From NCBI RefSeq assembly GCF_007827815.1, contig NZ_VITH01000013.1, positions 116,352 through 180,351 on the forward strand: a stretch of DNA of 64,000 nt, written 5' to 3'. Positions 33,353 to 41,366 of this stretch are shown in pieces. Under the pieces are notes generated by a model. The model saw nothing but the letters and a program-made list of their open reading frames with translations. It was not told where the DNA came from and searched no databases. The position numbers and the translations under genes were made by a program. The stretch comes from Azospirillum brasilense. GTDB lineage: Bacteria; Pseudomonadota; Alphaproteobacteria; Azospirillales; Azospirillaceae. How positions within the stretch are numbered: position 1 is the first letter of the stretch; each line of letters opens with the position of its first letter.

Positions 33353-34548
33353 GCGGTGGTCACATACTGATCGTCGACGACGACACGGCCAACATCCGGG
33401 CGCTGGCCAGCGTTCTGGAGGACCGGCACGAGGTGCGCTTCGCGACCTCCGGCCGCCGCGCGCTGGAACTGGCCTCCGCCGATCCGCCGGAGCTGGTGCT
33501 GCTCGACGTGATGATGCCGGGGCTGGACGGCTACGCGGTGTGCCGGCTGCTGAAGACCGACCCGGCCACCGCCGACGTCCCGGTGATCTTCATCACCTCC
33601 CTGTCCAGCCCGGAGGAGGAGGCCTTCGGGCTGGAGACCGGGGCCGTCGATTACGTGACCAAGCCCTTCAGCCCGGCCATCGTGCGCGCCCGCGTCGCCA
33701 CCCACCTGTCGCTGCGCCGGGCCAACCGCAGCCTGAAGGACGAGAACGAGCATCTGGAGGCGCTGGTCCGCGAGCGCACGCGCAAGCTGGCCCAGGCGCA
33801 GCGCGAGAAGATGGCGGCGCTTCGCCAGATGGTCGCCGGCGTGGCGCACGAGATCAACACGCCCATCGGCGTGGCGCTGGGCAGCGCGTCCCACCTCGGC
33901 GACCGGGTCGCCGCGATGACGGAGCGGCTGGCCGCCAACCAGCTCCGCCGCGCCGAGCTGGAGCGCTTCCTGGCGAGCGCCGGGGAACTGGCCGCCCTGC
34001 TGTCCGGCACCATCGCCCGCGCCGGGGAGATCGTGCGCTGCTTCAAGGGGGTGGCGGCGGACCATGGCGGGCTGCGCCAGACCATCGCGCTGCGCCCTTT
34101 CCTGGAGCAGGTGACGGAGAGCCTGCGCCCGCAGTGGGAGCCGCTGGGGCACCGCATGGCTGTGGACTGCCCCGCCGACCTGCGCATGGTCAGCAACCCG
34201 GCGATCCTGTCCGCGGTCCTGGAGCAGCTCGTCCGCAACGCGCTGGAGCACGCCTTTCCGGGTGGGCGGCACGGGCTGGTGACGGTCGGGGCCGCGGCGT
34301 CGGGGCCGGACACGGTCCTGCTGTCCGTCGCCGACGACGGCGCCGGCATCGCGGAGGGGACCGCCGGGCGCATCCTGGAGCCCTTCTTCACCACCCGCCG
34401 CGGCACCGGCTCGGTCGGGCTCGGCCTGAACATCGTGGACAATCTGGCGTCGGACCGGCTGGGCGGGTCCTTCACCATCGCCTCGCGCACCGGCGGCGGT
34501 ACCCTGGCGACCCTGCACCTGCCTGCCCGCACCCCGCCGGATTTGTAA
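33349..34548 (+). CDS. Soluble response regulator-histidine kinase
   Basis: 399 residues: receiver domain with Asp53 in LLDVMMPGLDGY and a C-terminal Lys in DYVTKPF, a coiled-coil linker (RSLKDENEHLEALVRERTRK), HisKA with His167 (VAGVAHEINTPIG), and HATPase. No membrane segment. Start GTG 33349 overlaps the preceding TGA by 3 bases. It could accept phosphate from the HPt of the membrane kinase and then signal further. No DNA-binding output domain is present, so the final regulator must be elsewhere. It ends 11 bases before the stop of a convergent gene. Confidence 0.85.
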   Translation: MSGGHILIVDDDTANIRALASVLEDRHEVRFATSGRRALELASADPPELVLLDVMMPGLDGYAVCRLLKTDPATADVPVIFITSLSSPEEEAFGLETGAVDYVTKPFSPAIVRARVATHLSLRRANRSLKDENEHLEALVRERTRKLAQAQREKMAALRQMVAGVAHEINTPIGVALGSASHLGDRVAAMTERLAANQLRRAELERFLASAGELAALLSGTIARAGEIVRCFKGVAADHGGLRQTIALRPFLEQVTESLRPQWEPLGHRMAVDCPADLRMVSNPAILSAVLEQLVRNALEHAFPGGRHGLVTVGAAASGPDTVLLSVADDGAGIAEGTAGRILEPFFTTRRGTGSVGLGLNIVDNLASDRLGGSFTIASRTGGGTLATLHLPARTPPDL

Positions 34549-34559
34549 GCGAACGGTCC

Positions 34560-35273
34560 TCAGTGCCCCAGCCGCTCCCACGCGGCGAAGGACTCCGCGG
34601 ACGGCGACAGGTACAGGCTGGGCACCCAGCCGTCCGGAATCGGGACGGTCGCCGCGTGGGTCCGGCCGTGGGCCAGCAGCTTCGGCAGGACGTGGGTGTG
34701 CGGGCCCTCCGGGCTGCGGCCGTCGGGCGGCGGGATCGGCTGGCTTACCTCGATCCGGCCGAAGGGGCCGATGAAGACGCGGTCGGGGCTGAGCGCCGGC
34801 AGGTCGGGCGGCAGGGGGTTGCCCGGCGCCAACAACTCCGTCCCGACGACCGCGCGCAGGCGGGCGATGGTGGCGGGGTCGGCGCTGCGCACGCAGACGT
34901 CGGTCTGGAAGACGTCGAGCCCGAGGTCGAACAACAGGGCGCCGCGGTCCGCCCCGGCGATGGCCGCGTGGTCGGGGCCCAGCTCGGTCACCACGCGGCG
35001 CCGGTTCATCGCGCCGACGTGGCGGGGCAGGCAGAGGGCCACGGCGAGCCCGCCGCTGCGCGTCCGGTAGGGCACTGGGCGGATGGCCGGCGTGCGGCGC
35101 AGCCGCAGCCCGCCGCGGGCGGTCCGCGCCTCCAGCTCCGGGCCATCCGCGTGCAGGGTGACGGGTTCGTCGGGGTCGCGGATGAACTCCGCGATGGCAC
35201 CGAACGCGCCGAGGCTCCAGCCGGTGGCCGGGTCGTTCAGCGCGTCGCGCAGCAGGGACGTCAGATCGCTCAT
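34560..35273 (-). CDS. Conserved hypothetical protein at end of B12 operon
   Basis: 237 residues, soluble, with no signal peptide. The N-terminus (LTSLLRDALNDPATGWSLGA) and a LHTxVLPxL-like stretch (GPHTHVLPKLLAHGRTHA) look conserved, but I do not recognise a characterised family. Its ATG overlaps the stop of the B12 ABC ATPase by one base, so it belongs to the riboswitch-controlled operon and may take part in cobalamin handling. The stretch HTHVLPKLLAHGRTH might bind a metal. Confidence 0.6.
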   Translation of the reverse strand: MSDLTSLLRDALNDPATGWSLGAFGAIAEFIRDPDEPVTLHADGPELEARTARGGLRLRRTPAIRPVPYRTRSGGLAVALCLPRHVGAMNRRRVVTELGPDHAAIAGADRGALLFDLGLDVFQTDVCVRSADPATIARLRAVVGTELLAPGNPLPPDLPALSPDRVFIGPFGRIEVSQPIPPPDGRSPEGPHTHVLPKLLAHGRTHAATVPIPDGWVPSLYLSPSAESFAAWERLGH

Positions 35274-36073
35274 CAAGGGGTCTCCGGTTTGGGCATCGGG
35301 GATGGCAGGGCGTGCCAGGGAAGCAGGAAGGGTTCGCCGCCGGCCTCGCCGCGCTGGACGGCGATGCCGTAGGCGGCGCGCAGATGGTCGTCGGTCAGCA
35401 CCCGGCCGGGCGGCCCGTCGGCCAGCGCGCCGCCGCCCGACAGCAGGATCAGCCGGTCGCAGAAGCGGGCGGCCAGGGTCAGGTCGTGCAGAACCGCCAC
35501 CACGCCGCTCCCCCGGCGGGCGGCGTCACGCAGCAGCGCCATGCAGGCGAGCTGGTGGCCGGGGTCGAGGGCGGCGACCGGCTCGTCGGCCAGCAGCACG
35601 GGCGCCTCGGTCGCCAGGGCGCGGGCGAGCAGGACGCGCATCCGCTCGCCCCCCGACAGGGTGCCGACGATCCGCCCGCGCAGGTGGGCGGCGTCGGCGG
35701 TGGCGAGCGCCCGCTCCACCGCCGCGCGGTCCGCCGCGGTGATCCCGCCCAGAGGGCCGCGGTGGGGCAGGCGGCCCAGCATCACCAGCGCCTCGGTACG
35801 CAGCGGCCAATGCACCGGGCCGCTCTGCGGCAGATAGGCGATGCCGCGGGCGAGCGCCCGGCGTCCGGTCTGCGCGGCGGTCCGTCCGTCGAAGGTGACG
35901 CGGCCAGCCGCCGGCTCGGCGAGACCGGCGAGGAGGCGCAGCAGAGTGGTCTTGCCGGCGCCGTTGGGGCCGATCAGCCCGGTGAAGGCGCCGGGCTCGA
36001 TGGTGAGCGTGACGTCCGTCAGGATGGCGCGCCCGCCAGCGGTGGCGGACAGGGCGTGGGTTTCGATGCGCAT
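35273..36073 (-). CDS. btuD: Cobalamin ABC transporter ATPase
   Basis: 266 residues: Walker A GPNGAGKT, signature LSGGERMRVLLARAL, Walker B VLLADEPVAALD, and switch His in AVLHDLTLAARF. It is the FecE/BtuD class that drives import of corrinoids or siderophores. Position behind a B12 riboswitch and after btuB, btuF and btuC homologues identifies cobalamin as the likely substrate. The start overlaps the permease stop by one base. Confidence 0.85.
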   Translation of the reverse strand: MRIETHALSATAGGRAILTDVTLTIEPGAFTGLIGPNGAGKTTLLRLLAGLAEPAAGRVTFDGRTAAQTGRRALARGIAYLPQSGPVHWPLRTEALVMLGRLPHRGPLGGITAADRAAVERALATADAAHLRGRIVGTLSGGERMRVLLARALATEAPVLLADEPVAALDPGHQLACMALLRDAARRGSGVVAVLHDLTLAARFCDRLILLSGGGALADGPPGRVLTDDHLRAAYGIAVQRGEAGGEPFLLPWHALPSPMPKPETP

Positions 36074-37092
36074 CACGCCTCCTCCCGCCGCAGCCGGGCG
36101 ATCAGGACGATCAGGAAGGGCGCGCCGATCAGGGCGGTGACCACGCCCAGCTTCAGTTCGGGCCGCGTCGGCATCAGCCGGACCGCGATGTCCGCGGCCA
36201 GCGTCAGGCACGCCCCGGCCAGACCGGCCAGCAGGAGCAGCCGTCCGGGCCGCGCCCCGGCCAGGGGGCGCATCAGGTGCGGCGCCACCAGCCCGACGAA
36301 TCCCACGGCGCCGGTGACCGACACCGCGCTGCCCACCGCCAGCGCCGCCCCGGCGATCAGCCGGACGCGCAGCCCGGTGAGGTCGAAGCCCAGGCTGTGC
36401 GCCGCGTCCTCCCCCAGCGTCAGCGCGTCGAGCGCGCGGGCGCCGGACAGGCAGAGCGCCCAGCCCGCCAGCATCGGCGGCAGGACGAGCCAGAGCTGGT
36501 CGGTGCCGCGGTCGGCCAGCGACCCCATCAGCCAGAACACGATCTCCAGCGCCGCGTAGGGGTTGGGGGCGAGGTTGAGGGCCAGCGCGGTCAGCGACCC
36601 GGCGAGGCTGTTGATGGCGATGCCGCCGATGACCAGCGCCGTCGTTCCGGCCCCCCGCGCCGCCATCAGGTTCAGCAGCACCGCGGCGGTGACCGCTCCG
36701 GCCATGCCGCCGAGCGGCAGGGCCAGCGACAGCGCGGCGGACAGGCCGCTGTAGAAGACGATCACCGCGCCCAGCGCCGCGGCGCTCGACACGCCGACCA
36801 GCCCCGGTTCGGCCAGCGGGTTGCGCAGCCAGCCCTGCATCGCCGCCCCGGTCAGCCCCAGGCTGAAGCCGACCAGCAGGCCGAGCAGGGCGCGCGGCAG
36901 GCGCAGCTCGGCCAGCACCAGCGCACCCAGGGTGGGGCGCCCGGCGAGCCAGTCGGACAGGGCGGCGCCCAGGTCGAACGGCACATAGCCGACCGCCGCC
37001 GACACCGCGCAAAGCGCCAGCGCCAGACCCGTCAGCCCGGCGACCAGGGCGGGGTAGGGGATGCGGGACTCCCACGTTGCGGCAGCCGTCAT
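36073..37092 (-). CDS. btuC: Cobalamin ABC transporter permease
   Basis: 339 residues with about ten membrane helices, FecCD/BtuC family. Typical blocks are ELRLPRALLGLLVGFSLGLT, GAAMQGWLRNPLAEPGLVGV, the coupling loop LTLGEDAAHSLGFDLT, and GAVGFVGLVAPHLMRPL. ATG 37092 overlaps the upstream btuF stop by 4 bases; a longer in-frame extension upstream is within btuF and unlikely. It works as a homodimer. Confidence 0.86.
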   Translation of the reverse strand: MTAAATWESRIPYPALVAGLTGLALALCAVSAAVGYVPFDLGAALSDWLAGRPTLGALVLAELRLPRALLGLLVGFSLGLTGAAMQGWLRNPLAEPGLVGVSSAAALGAVIVFYSGLSAALSLALPLGGMAGAVTAAVLLNLMAARGAGTTALVIGGIAINSLAGSLTALALNLAPNPYAALEIVFWLMGSLADRGTDQLWLVLPPMLAGWALCLSGARALDALTLGEDAAHSLGFDLTGLRVRLIAGAALAVGSAVSVTGAVGFVGLVAPHLMRPLAGARPGRLLLLAGLAGACLTLAADIAVRLMPTRPELKLGVVTALIGAPFLIVLIARLRREEA

Positions 37093-37937
37093 GGCCGGGC
37101 CTCCCGCGCGGCAGCCAGCCGTTCCGCGGCCTCGGCGATCTGCGGGCCGGGGCAGGTCCACAGGCGGGAGGGCAGCGACAGGGTGCGGACCTGACGCTTC
37201 ATGGCTCTCAGGGCCGGATGTAGCAGCAGGGCGCCGGCCAGCGACGGCGGCGCGTCGGGTGCGGCGTCGACGATCAACACGTCCGCGCCACCCAGGATGA
37301 TGGCCTCCAGCGGCAGGGCGCCCTGGCTGCCCAGCGGCAGGCGGTCGGCCATGTTCTCCAGTCCAGCGCGGGTCAGGAGTTCATCGACCAGCGACCCGGA
37401 CCCGGCGACGAAGCCGTTGGGGCGCAGCACCACCGCGGTCGGGCGCGGTCCCGGCGCCGCGGGGGGCAGGGCGTCGAGGCGGGAGAGCAGGTCGGCGACC
37501 AGGGCCTCCCCGCGGTCCGGCTCGCCGACGGCGCGGGCGAGGCCGCGGATCTGCTCCGCCACCCCCGCCACGCTCTGCGGGACGTCCAGCTCCAGCAGAG
37601 GTGCCTCCAGCCGCGTCAGCAGCCCGACCGCGACCCGCGTGGTGTAGCGCCCGGCGACGATCAGGTCGGGGTTGAGCGGCAGGATCTCCTCCGCCGTCCC
37701 GTGGTTGACCGGCACCCGCGCTGCCAGCGCCGCGACGGTGGAGGCGCGGGGATCGCGCGCCAGCCACGTCACCGCGGCGAGGCGCTCCGGCCCGACCAGC
37801 CGCAACAGCAGCTCGTCGGCGCAGAGATTCAGGGAGACGATGCGCTGTGGTTTTGCGCGCGGCGCCTCCCAGGCCGCCGCCGGCCCTCCCGCGATCAGCA
37901 GGAGAGCGGCGGCCAGCCCGAGACGGGTGGGCCTCAC
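37089..37937 (-). CDS. btuF: Cobalamin-binding periplasmic protein
   Basis: 282 residues: N-terminal signal peptide (TRLGLAAALLLIAGGPAAAW) and the BtuF/helical-backbone binding protein pattern (PQRIVSLNLCADELLLRLVG; EEILPLNPDLIVAGRYTTR). Start GTG 37937 overlaps the btuB stop (GTGA). It delivers corrinoids to BtuCD. The family also includes heme- and siderophore-binding proteins, but the riboswitch and btuB make B12 the likely ligand. Confidence 0.83.
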   Translation of the reverse strand: MRPTRLGLAAALLLIAGGPAAAWEAPRAKPQRIVSLNLCADELLLRLVGPERLAAVTWLARDPRASTVAALAARVPVNHGTAEEILPLNPDLIVAGRYTTRVAVGLLTRLEAPLLELDVPQSVAGVAEQIRGLARAVGEPDRGEALVADLLSRLDALPPAAPGPRPTAVVLRPNGFVAGSGSLVDELLTRAGLENMADRLPLGSQGALPLEAIILGGADVLIVDAAPDAPPSLAGALLLHPALRAMKRQVRTLSLPSRLWTCPGPQIAEAAERLAAAREARP

Positions 37938-39859
37938 AGCGACAGCCGCAGCCCGAGATACCCGGCCCTGCCGGATGCGCCGTAGGTCCAGACCTCCTGA
38001 TACCGGCGGTCGAACAGGTTCTCCACGCGCCCGAAGAGTTCGACCCCCTCGGACAGCGCATAGGAGCCGGCCATGTTGACCAGCGTGTAGGGGGCGAGGT
38101 TCACGACCTGCCGGTTGTAGAAGGGATCGTAGGCCCAGTCGCTGGACCGCCCATTGTAGACCACGCCGAGGTTGGCGTTCGCCCGGTCCTCCAGGAAGCG
38201 GTGATTGACGGTCAGGCTGGCGAGCTGCTCGGGCCGGCGCACCAGCTCCGCCCCCGTGGAATCCTCGCCGTCGGTCCAGGTGTAGGAGCCGCGGACGGTC
38301 AGCCGGTCGATGGGCTCCACCGACAGGCCAAGCTCGAAGCCGCGGATGTGGGACTCGCCCGGCATGTTGACGGAGGTCCGCCCGGTGCCGGTGATGAGGT
38401 CGCGGATGCGCTGGTCGAACCATGTGCCGTCCACCGACGCCCGCGTGCCCCACAGCGCCTGATCGAAGCCGGCGTCCCAGCCGCGCGCCCGTTCCGGCTT
38501 CAGGGTTGGGTTGCCGGCGTAGGTGGCGGTGTAGCCGTACAGCTCGAACAGGGTGGGATTCTTGACGCCGGTGCCGTAGGAGGCGCGCAGCTTGGTCCCG
38601 CTCTCCTCGATCCGGTAGGCCGCCGTGGTGCGCCAAGTGGTGGCGTCGCGGAACAGGTCGTTCCCATCGTGGCGGACGCTGCCGGTCAGGGTCAGCCGGT
38701 CGAACAGCCCCAGCTTGTACTGGCCCACCAGCCCGGTGGAGCCGATGGAGCGGTCGAAGCTGGAGAAGGCGCTGCGGCTGATCGCCTTGTCCTCCTCACG
38801 CTCCACGGCGGCGGTCAGCACATGGTCGGCGGGGCCGCTGCTCAGAGCCAGGTTGGTCTGGTAGTCGGCCTTGGTCTTGCGCCCGTCGTAGCGGCTGGTC
38901 ACCGTCTTGGCGGCGTCGCGGTAGTCGCGTTGCTGGCGGCCATGGGTCAGGCCGACGATGTGCTCCCACTTGCCGTCGAGAAGGGCGATCTTGCCCTGGA
39001 GGCGCCCGAAATACTGCTCTCCGGCGGTGCTGGTCCCGTCATCGACGGCGCCGCGCCCGCCGACGAAGCCGTCGGTGTCGGTGCGGAAGCGGGTGTAGCG
39101 CCCGGTGACCGCGATCTCGCTGCGCTCGGTCGGGCGGACGGCGGCGTTTCCGGTCAGCGTGCCGTTGCGGTAGCCGTCCTTCTCCGGGTTGCCGAGCCGC
39201 TTGTCGGCGACCGACACGCCGTCGCTGGTGACGCCCTGGCCGCTGAGGAACAGGTCGTAGCGGTCGTTCCCCGTGCCGAAGGAGGCCCGACCGGCGGCGG
39301 TGCCGAAGGACCCGCCCTCGACGGCGGCGCGGAACCGGGGGGCGCCGGAGCTGCGGCGGGTCACGATGTTGACGACGCCGCCGACCGCGTCGGAGCCGTA
39401 AAGCGCGCTCTGCGGGCCGCGCAGCACCTCGACGCGCTCCACGTCGCCGGCCAGCAGGTTGGCGAAATCGTATTCAGAACCGGCGGCGGGATCGTTCACC
39501 TCGATCCCGTCGATCAGGACGAGCGTCTGGTTGCCTTCCGACCCGCGGATGCGGAGTTGGGTCAGGGTGCCCATCGGACCGGTGCGGTTGACGGCCACGC
39601 CGGGCACCGCGCGCAGCGCGTCGGACAGCAGCTGGGTCTGGCGCTGCTCCAGCTCCTCGCGGGTGATGACGGTCAGGGCGCTGCCGGTTTCCTCGGCGGC
39701 GGTGGGGACGCGGTTGGCGGTCACCGAGACCGGCGGAAGCGTCGTGATGGTGGTGTCGGCGAAGGCCGACGTGGGGAGGGCCGACACGGGAAGGGCAAGG
39801 CTTCCCAGAAGGGCGGCGAAGGACGCCGTCCGGTGAAGGCGGGGAACGCGGACACTCAT
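37934..39859 (-). CDS. btuB: TonB-dependent vitamin B12 receptor
   Basis: 641 residues: signal peptide, TonB-box region (TTLPPVSVTANRVPT), plug domain (LSDALRAVPGVAVNRTGPMG; RIRGSEGNQTLVLIDGIEVN; VEVLRGPQSALYGSDAVGG), and a barrel ending ...GYLGLRLSL. The plug is typical of BtuB. It brings cobalamin across the outer membrane. A cobalamin riboswitch precedes it, with about 125 bases between the B12 box and the start codon. It is the first gene of btuB-F-C-D-unknown. Confidence 0.92.
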   Translation of the reverse strand: MSVRVPRLHRTASFAALLGSLALPVSALPTSAFADTTITTLPPVSVTANRVPTAAEETGSALTVITREELEQRQTQLLSDALRAVPGVAVNRTGPMGTLTQLRIRGSEGNQTLVLIDGIEVNDPAAGSEYDFANLLAGDVERVEVLRGPQSALYGSDAVGGVVNIVTRRSSGAPRFRAAVEGGSFGTAAGRASFGTGNDRYDLFLSGQGVTSDGVSVADKRLGNPEKDGYRNGTLTGNAAVRPTERSEIAVTGRYTRFRTDTDGFVGGRGAVDDGTSTAGEQYFGRLQGKIALLDGKWEHIVGLTHGRQQRDYRDAAKTVTSRYDGRKTKADYQTNLALSSGPADHVLTAAVEREEDKAISRSAFSSFDRSIGSTGLVGQYKLGLFDRLTLTGSVRHDGNDLFRDATTWRTTAAYRIEESGTKLRASYGTGVKNPTLFELYGYTATYAGNPTLKPERARGWDAGFDQALWGTRASVDGTWFDQRIRDLITGTGRTSVNMPGESHIRGFELGLSVEPIDRLTVRGSYTWTDGEDSTGAELVRRPEQLASLTVNHRFLEDRANANLGVVYNGRSSDWAYDPFYNRQVVNLAPYTLVNMAGSYALSEGVELFGRVENLFDRRYQEVWTYGASGRAGYLGLRLSL

Positions 39860-39984
39860 TGAGACCTCGGGCGGGACGCCGGTGGCACGTCACCGCGAAC
39901 GAAGTCCCACCGGACGCTCCGCGAACGGAGTTCCGGTTCGACGACCTTCGGTGCACCCCGCCCGAACGTGTTCGCGTGTGACCA

Positions 39985-40160
39985 CGACTGACGGCAGGTC
40001 TCCTGGCTCGCGGGTTATCGTCGGCCCATCGCCTTCCCAGGATCGCGATCCCAGTGGCATTCCGATGGACGACTCGCCGCTTACAGTTGCGGGGGCAGCC
40101 TCGGCGTTGGACCCTTGCACGGCGTTTCGCCGCGGGGTCCGCACCGTGTTCCCATTTTCA
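39985..40160 (-). ncRNA. Cobalamin (B12) riboswitch
   Basis: On the minus strand the order is GGGAACACGGTG (40153-40142), then GCTGCCCCCGCAACTGTAAG, GCCACTGGG, and the B12 box GAGCCAGGAGACCTGCC (near 40009-39993). These are the conserved blocks of the cobalamin aptamer. B12 binding would reduce expression of the btuB operon. Between aptamer and btuB start, a hairpin (about 39910-39940; CTCCG-CGAA-CGGAG core) may be part of the expression platform. Confidence 0.93.
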
Positions 40161-40248
40161 GCCCTTTCGGGCAACCGTCGGGTGCGAAGCTACGCGGGCG
40201 GAACGGCTCCGGTCAAGCCGCAATCCGCCCGTCCTCGCCCGACCGGTG

Positions 40249-40704
40249 TCAGAGCGTGGTTCTCGGCCCGACCGCGGACCCATCCGGCATGGGCGGCACC
40301 ATTTCCTTGCAATTGCCGACGCAATAGGTTTGCGCCTCGATCCGGCCGCCGCAGGATTTGTAACAATCGTCGTAGTCGGCGGAGCAGGTGAGCTCGCTGT
40401 AGCAGCTGGGGCTCCGGTCGAAGTCGCTGAACGTCCTGATCTTCTTCTTGTCCGCATCCTTGGGCAGAGACCGGAGATAGGACTGATACTCGCCCTGGGC
40501 GCGGGTCGTCGCCTCGGCCCGGCAGGTCTGAACGGCCAACTCCTTTGCGGATTGGCAGATCGTCTGTGCCTGCTTGCACTGGGCGACACAGAGCTTTCCC
40601 GCCTCGCTGACCGGTGGAAAATAGCTTGCGACCGTCTCGAAACGCGGGCCGCAACCGGCCAATCCGGCCGCCAGCAGGCAGCCGAGCAAAATGGAGCGCC
40701 GCAT
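40249..40704 (-). CDS. Cysteine-rich predicted lipoprotein
   Basis: 151 residues with a lipoprotein signal peptide ending LAGC (Cys18). The mature protein has ten more Cys, several as C-x3-C pairs: CVAQC, CYKSC and CVGNC, plus CYSELTC. This spacing resembles helical-hairpin proteins stapled by disulfides, so it is probably an oxidised periplasmic domain. I do not recognise a named family. It lies upstream of the B12 riboswitch on the same strand, with 88 bases between; whether it is linked to B12 uptake is unclear. Confidence 0.65.
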   Translation of the reverse strand: MRRSILLGCLLAAGLAGCGPRFETVASYFPPVSEAGKLCVAQCKQAQTICQSAKELAVQTCRAEATTRAQGEYQSYLRSLPKDADKKKIRTFSDFDRSPSCYSELTCSADYDDCYKSCGGRIEAQTYCVGNCKEMVPPMPDGSAVGPRTTL

Positions 40705-40937
40705 CGTTGTGGGTGTCCTGCCGTGAATTACCGTCAATCGCTACAAACAACCCACCGGTGCGGAATCATCCATGGGCGATGTGGAATTCGCAAAGCCGGC
40801 ATCCGGCGGGAAAACCGACAACCCATGGGCGATCAGGTGGATGGTGTCGTTGCTTGTGGCCATCGCACCGATCGCGGTCCGCAAACGCCGTTCCCCCCTC
40901 TTGTCGCCGGGAGGGGGCCTGACTACATGACGGGTGA

Positions 40938-40984
40938 GGTCCGGGCCCCTCTGGCAGCGTCGCCCGGCGCTGTGATGTCGGACT
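40938..40984 (+). ncRNA. Candidate structured RNA module, copy A
   Basis: GGTCCG...CGGACT closes a 47-base element. Inside are GGCCCCTCTGGC and a CAGCG/CGCTG hairpin, then GTGATGT. It shares TCCGGGCCCCTCTGGC and GTGATGTCGGACT exactly with copy B 300 bases downstream, while the middle differs but can still pair. That pattern suggests conserved RNA structure. I cannot match it to a known riboswitch, and the strand is assumed from the downstream gene. Confidence 0.35.
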
Positions 40985-41247
40985 TCCCATAGAGCCGTCG
41001 CCTTGGCGCGGCCTTGCGGAAGCTGGCCCTGTTCTTCCCCCTGGGTCCCGCTCCCCCACAAGGTCCACCGCCGGACGACGGTCCCCGACGGGCCTTTGGG
41101 AGACATCGGCATGGACCGCAGCGAACCAACATCCTGACCAACCACCACGCCTCCACGGCAAACGATGGAGGCGGGTGTCCTGACGCGCCTCGGCCGAGCC
41201 GTTGCGCGCGCTTTTCCGTCGGCCGCAGACCTTGCGGCCGCGATTCC

Positions 41248-41303
41248 AGTCCGGGCCCCTCTGGCCGATGCGTCCCGCCGTGGCGCACCGGTGATGTCGG
41301 ACT
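41248..41303 (+). ncRNA. Candidate structured RNA module, copy B
   Basis: AGTCCG (41248-41253) pairs perfectly with CGGACT (41298-41303). The element shares its 5' block TCCGGGCCCCTCTGGC and 3' block GTGATGTCGGACT with copy A. A strong hairpin (41220-41240) precedes it. It ends 63 bases before the TerC start codon, a position suited to a regulatory leader. Mn-sensing yybP-ykoY riboswitches precede TerC genes in many bacteria, but I do not see that consensus here. Confidence 0.35.
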
Positions 41304-41366
41304 GCTCATGTGACGATCGACGTCTCCGCTTGCGGGAGCGGAGTGCATGAAGCAAGGGACAGTTCC

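Larger units (their letters stand above)
40705..41366. other. Long non-coding leader region upstream of the TerC gene
   Basis: A 662-base gap between the leftward lipoprotein gene and the rightward TerC gene. Open frames here have no recognisable product and look like chance in G+C-rich DNA. It contains a duplicated structured module (40938-40984 and 41248-41303), hairpins at 41220-41240 (CGGCCGCA/TGCGGCCG) and just before the gene (CTCCGCT/AGCGGAG), and probably promoters for both flanking genes. Confidence 0.6.

Noticed and set aside
37847..39862. A 671-codon plus-strand frame opposite btuB
   Set aside because: No signal or domain pattern; btuB on the minus strand is well supported by its plug motifs and riboswitch.
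40766..41161. Several open frames in the 40.7-41.3 kb gap
   Set aside because: No recognisable product, no ribosome-binding sites and Arg/Pro-rich composition; the region is better explained as a leader with repeats.
40938..41303. Assignment of the TerC leader elements to the yybP-ykoY Mn riboswitch
   Set aside because: Gene context fits, but I could not find the conserved aptamer blocks, so it is left as an unassigned element.
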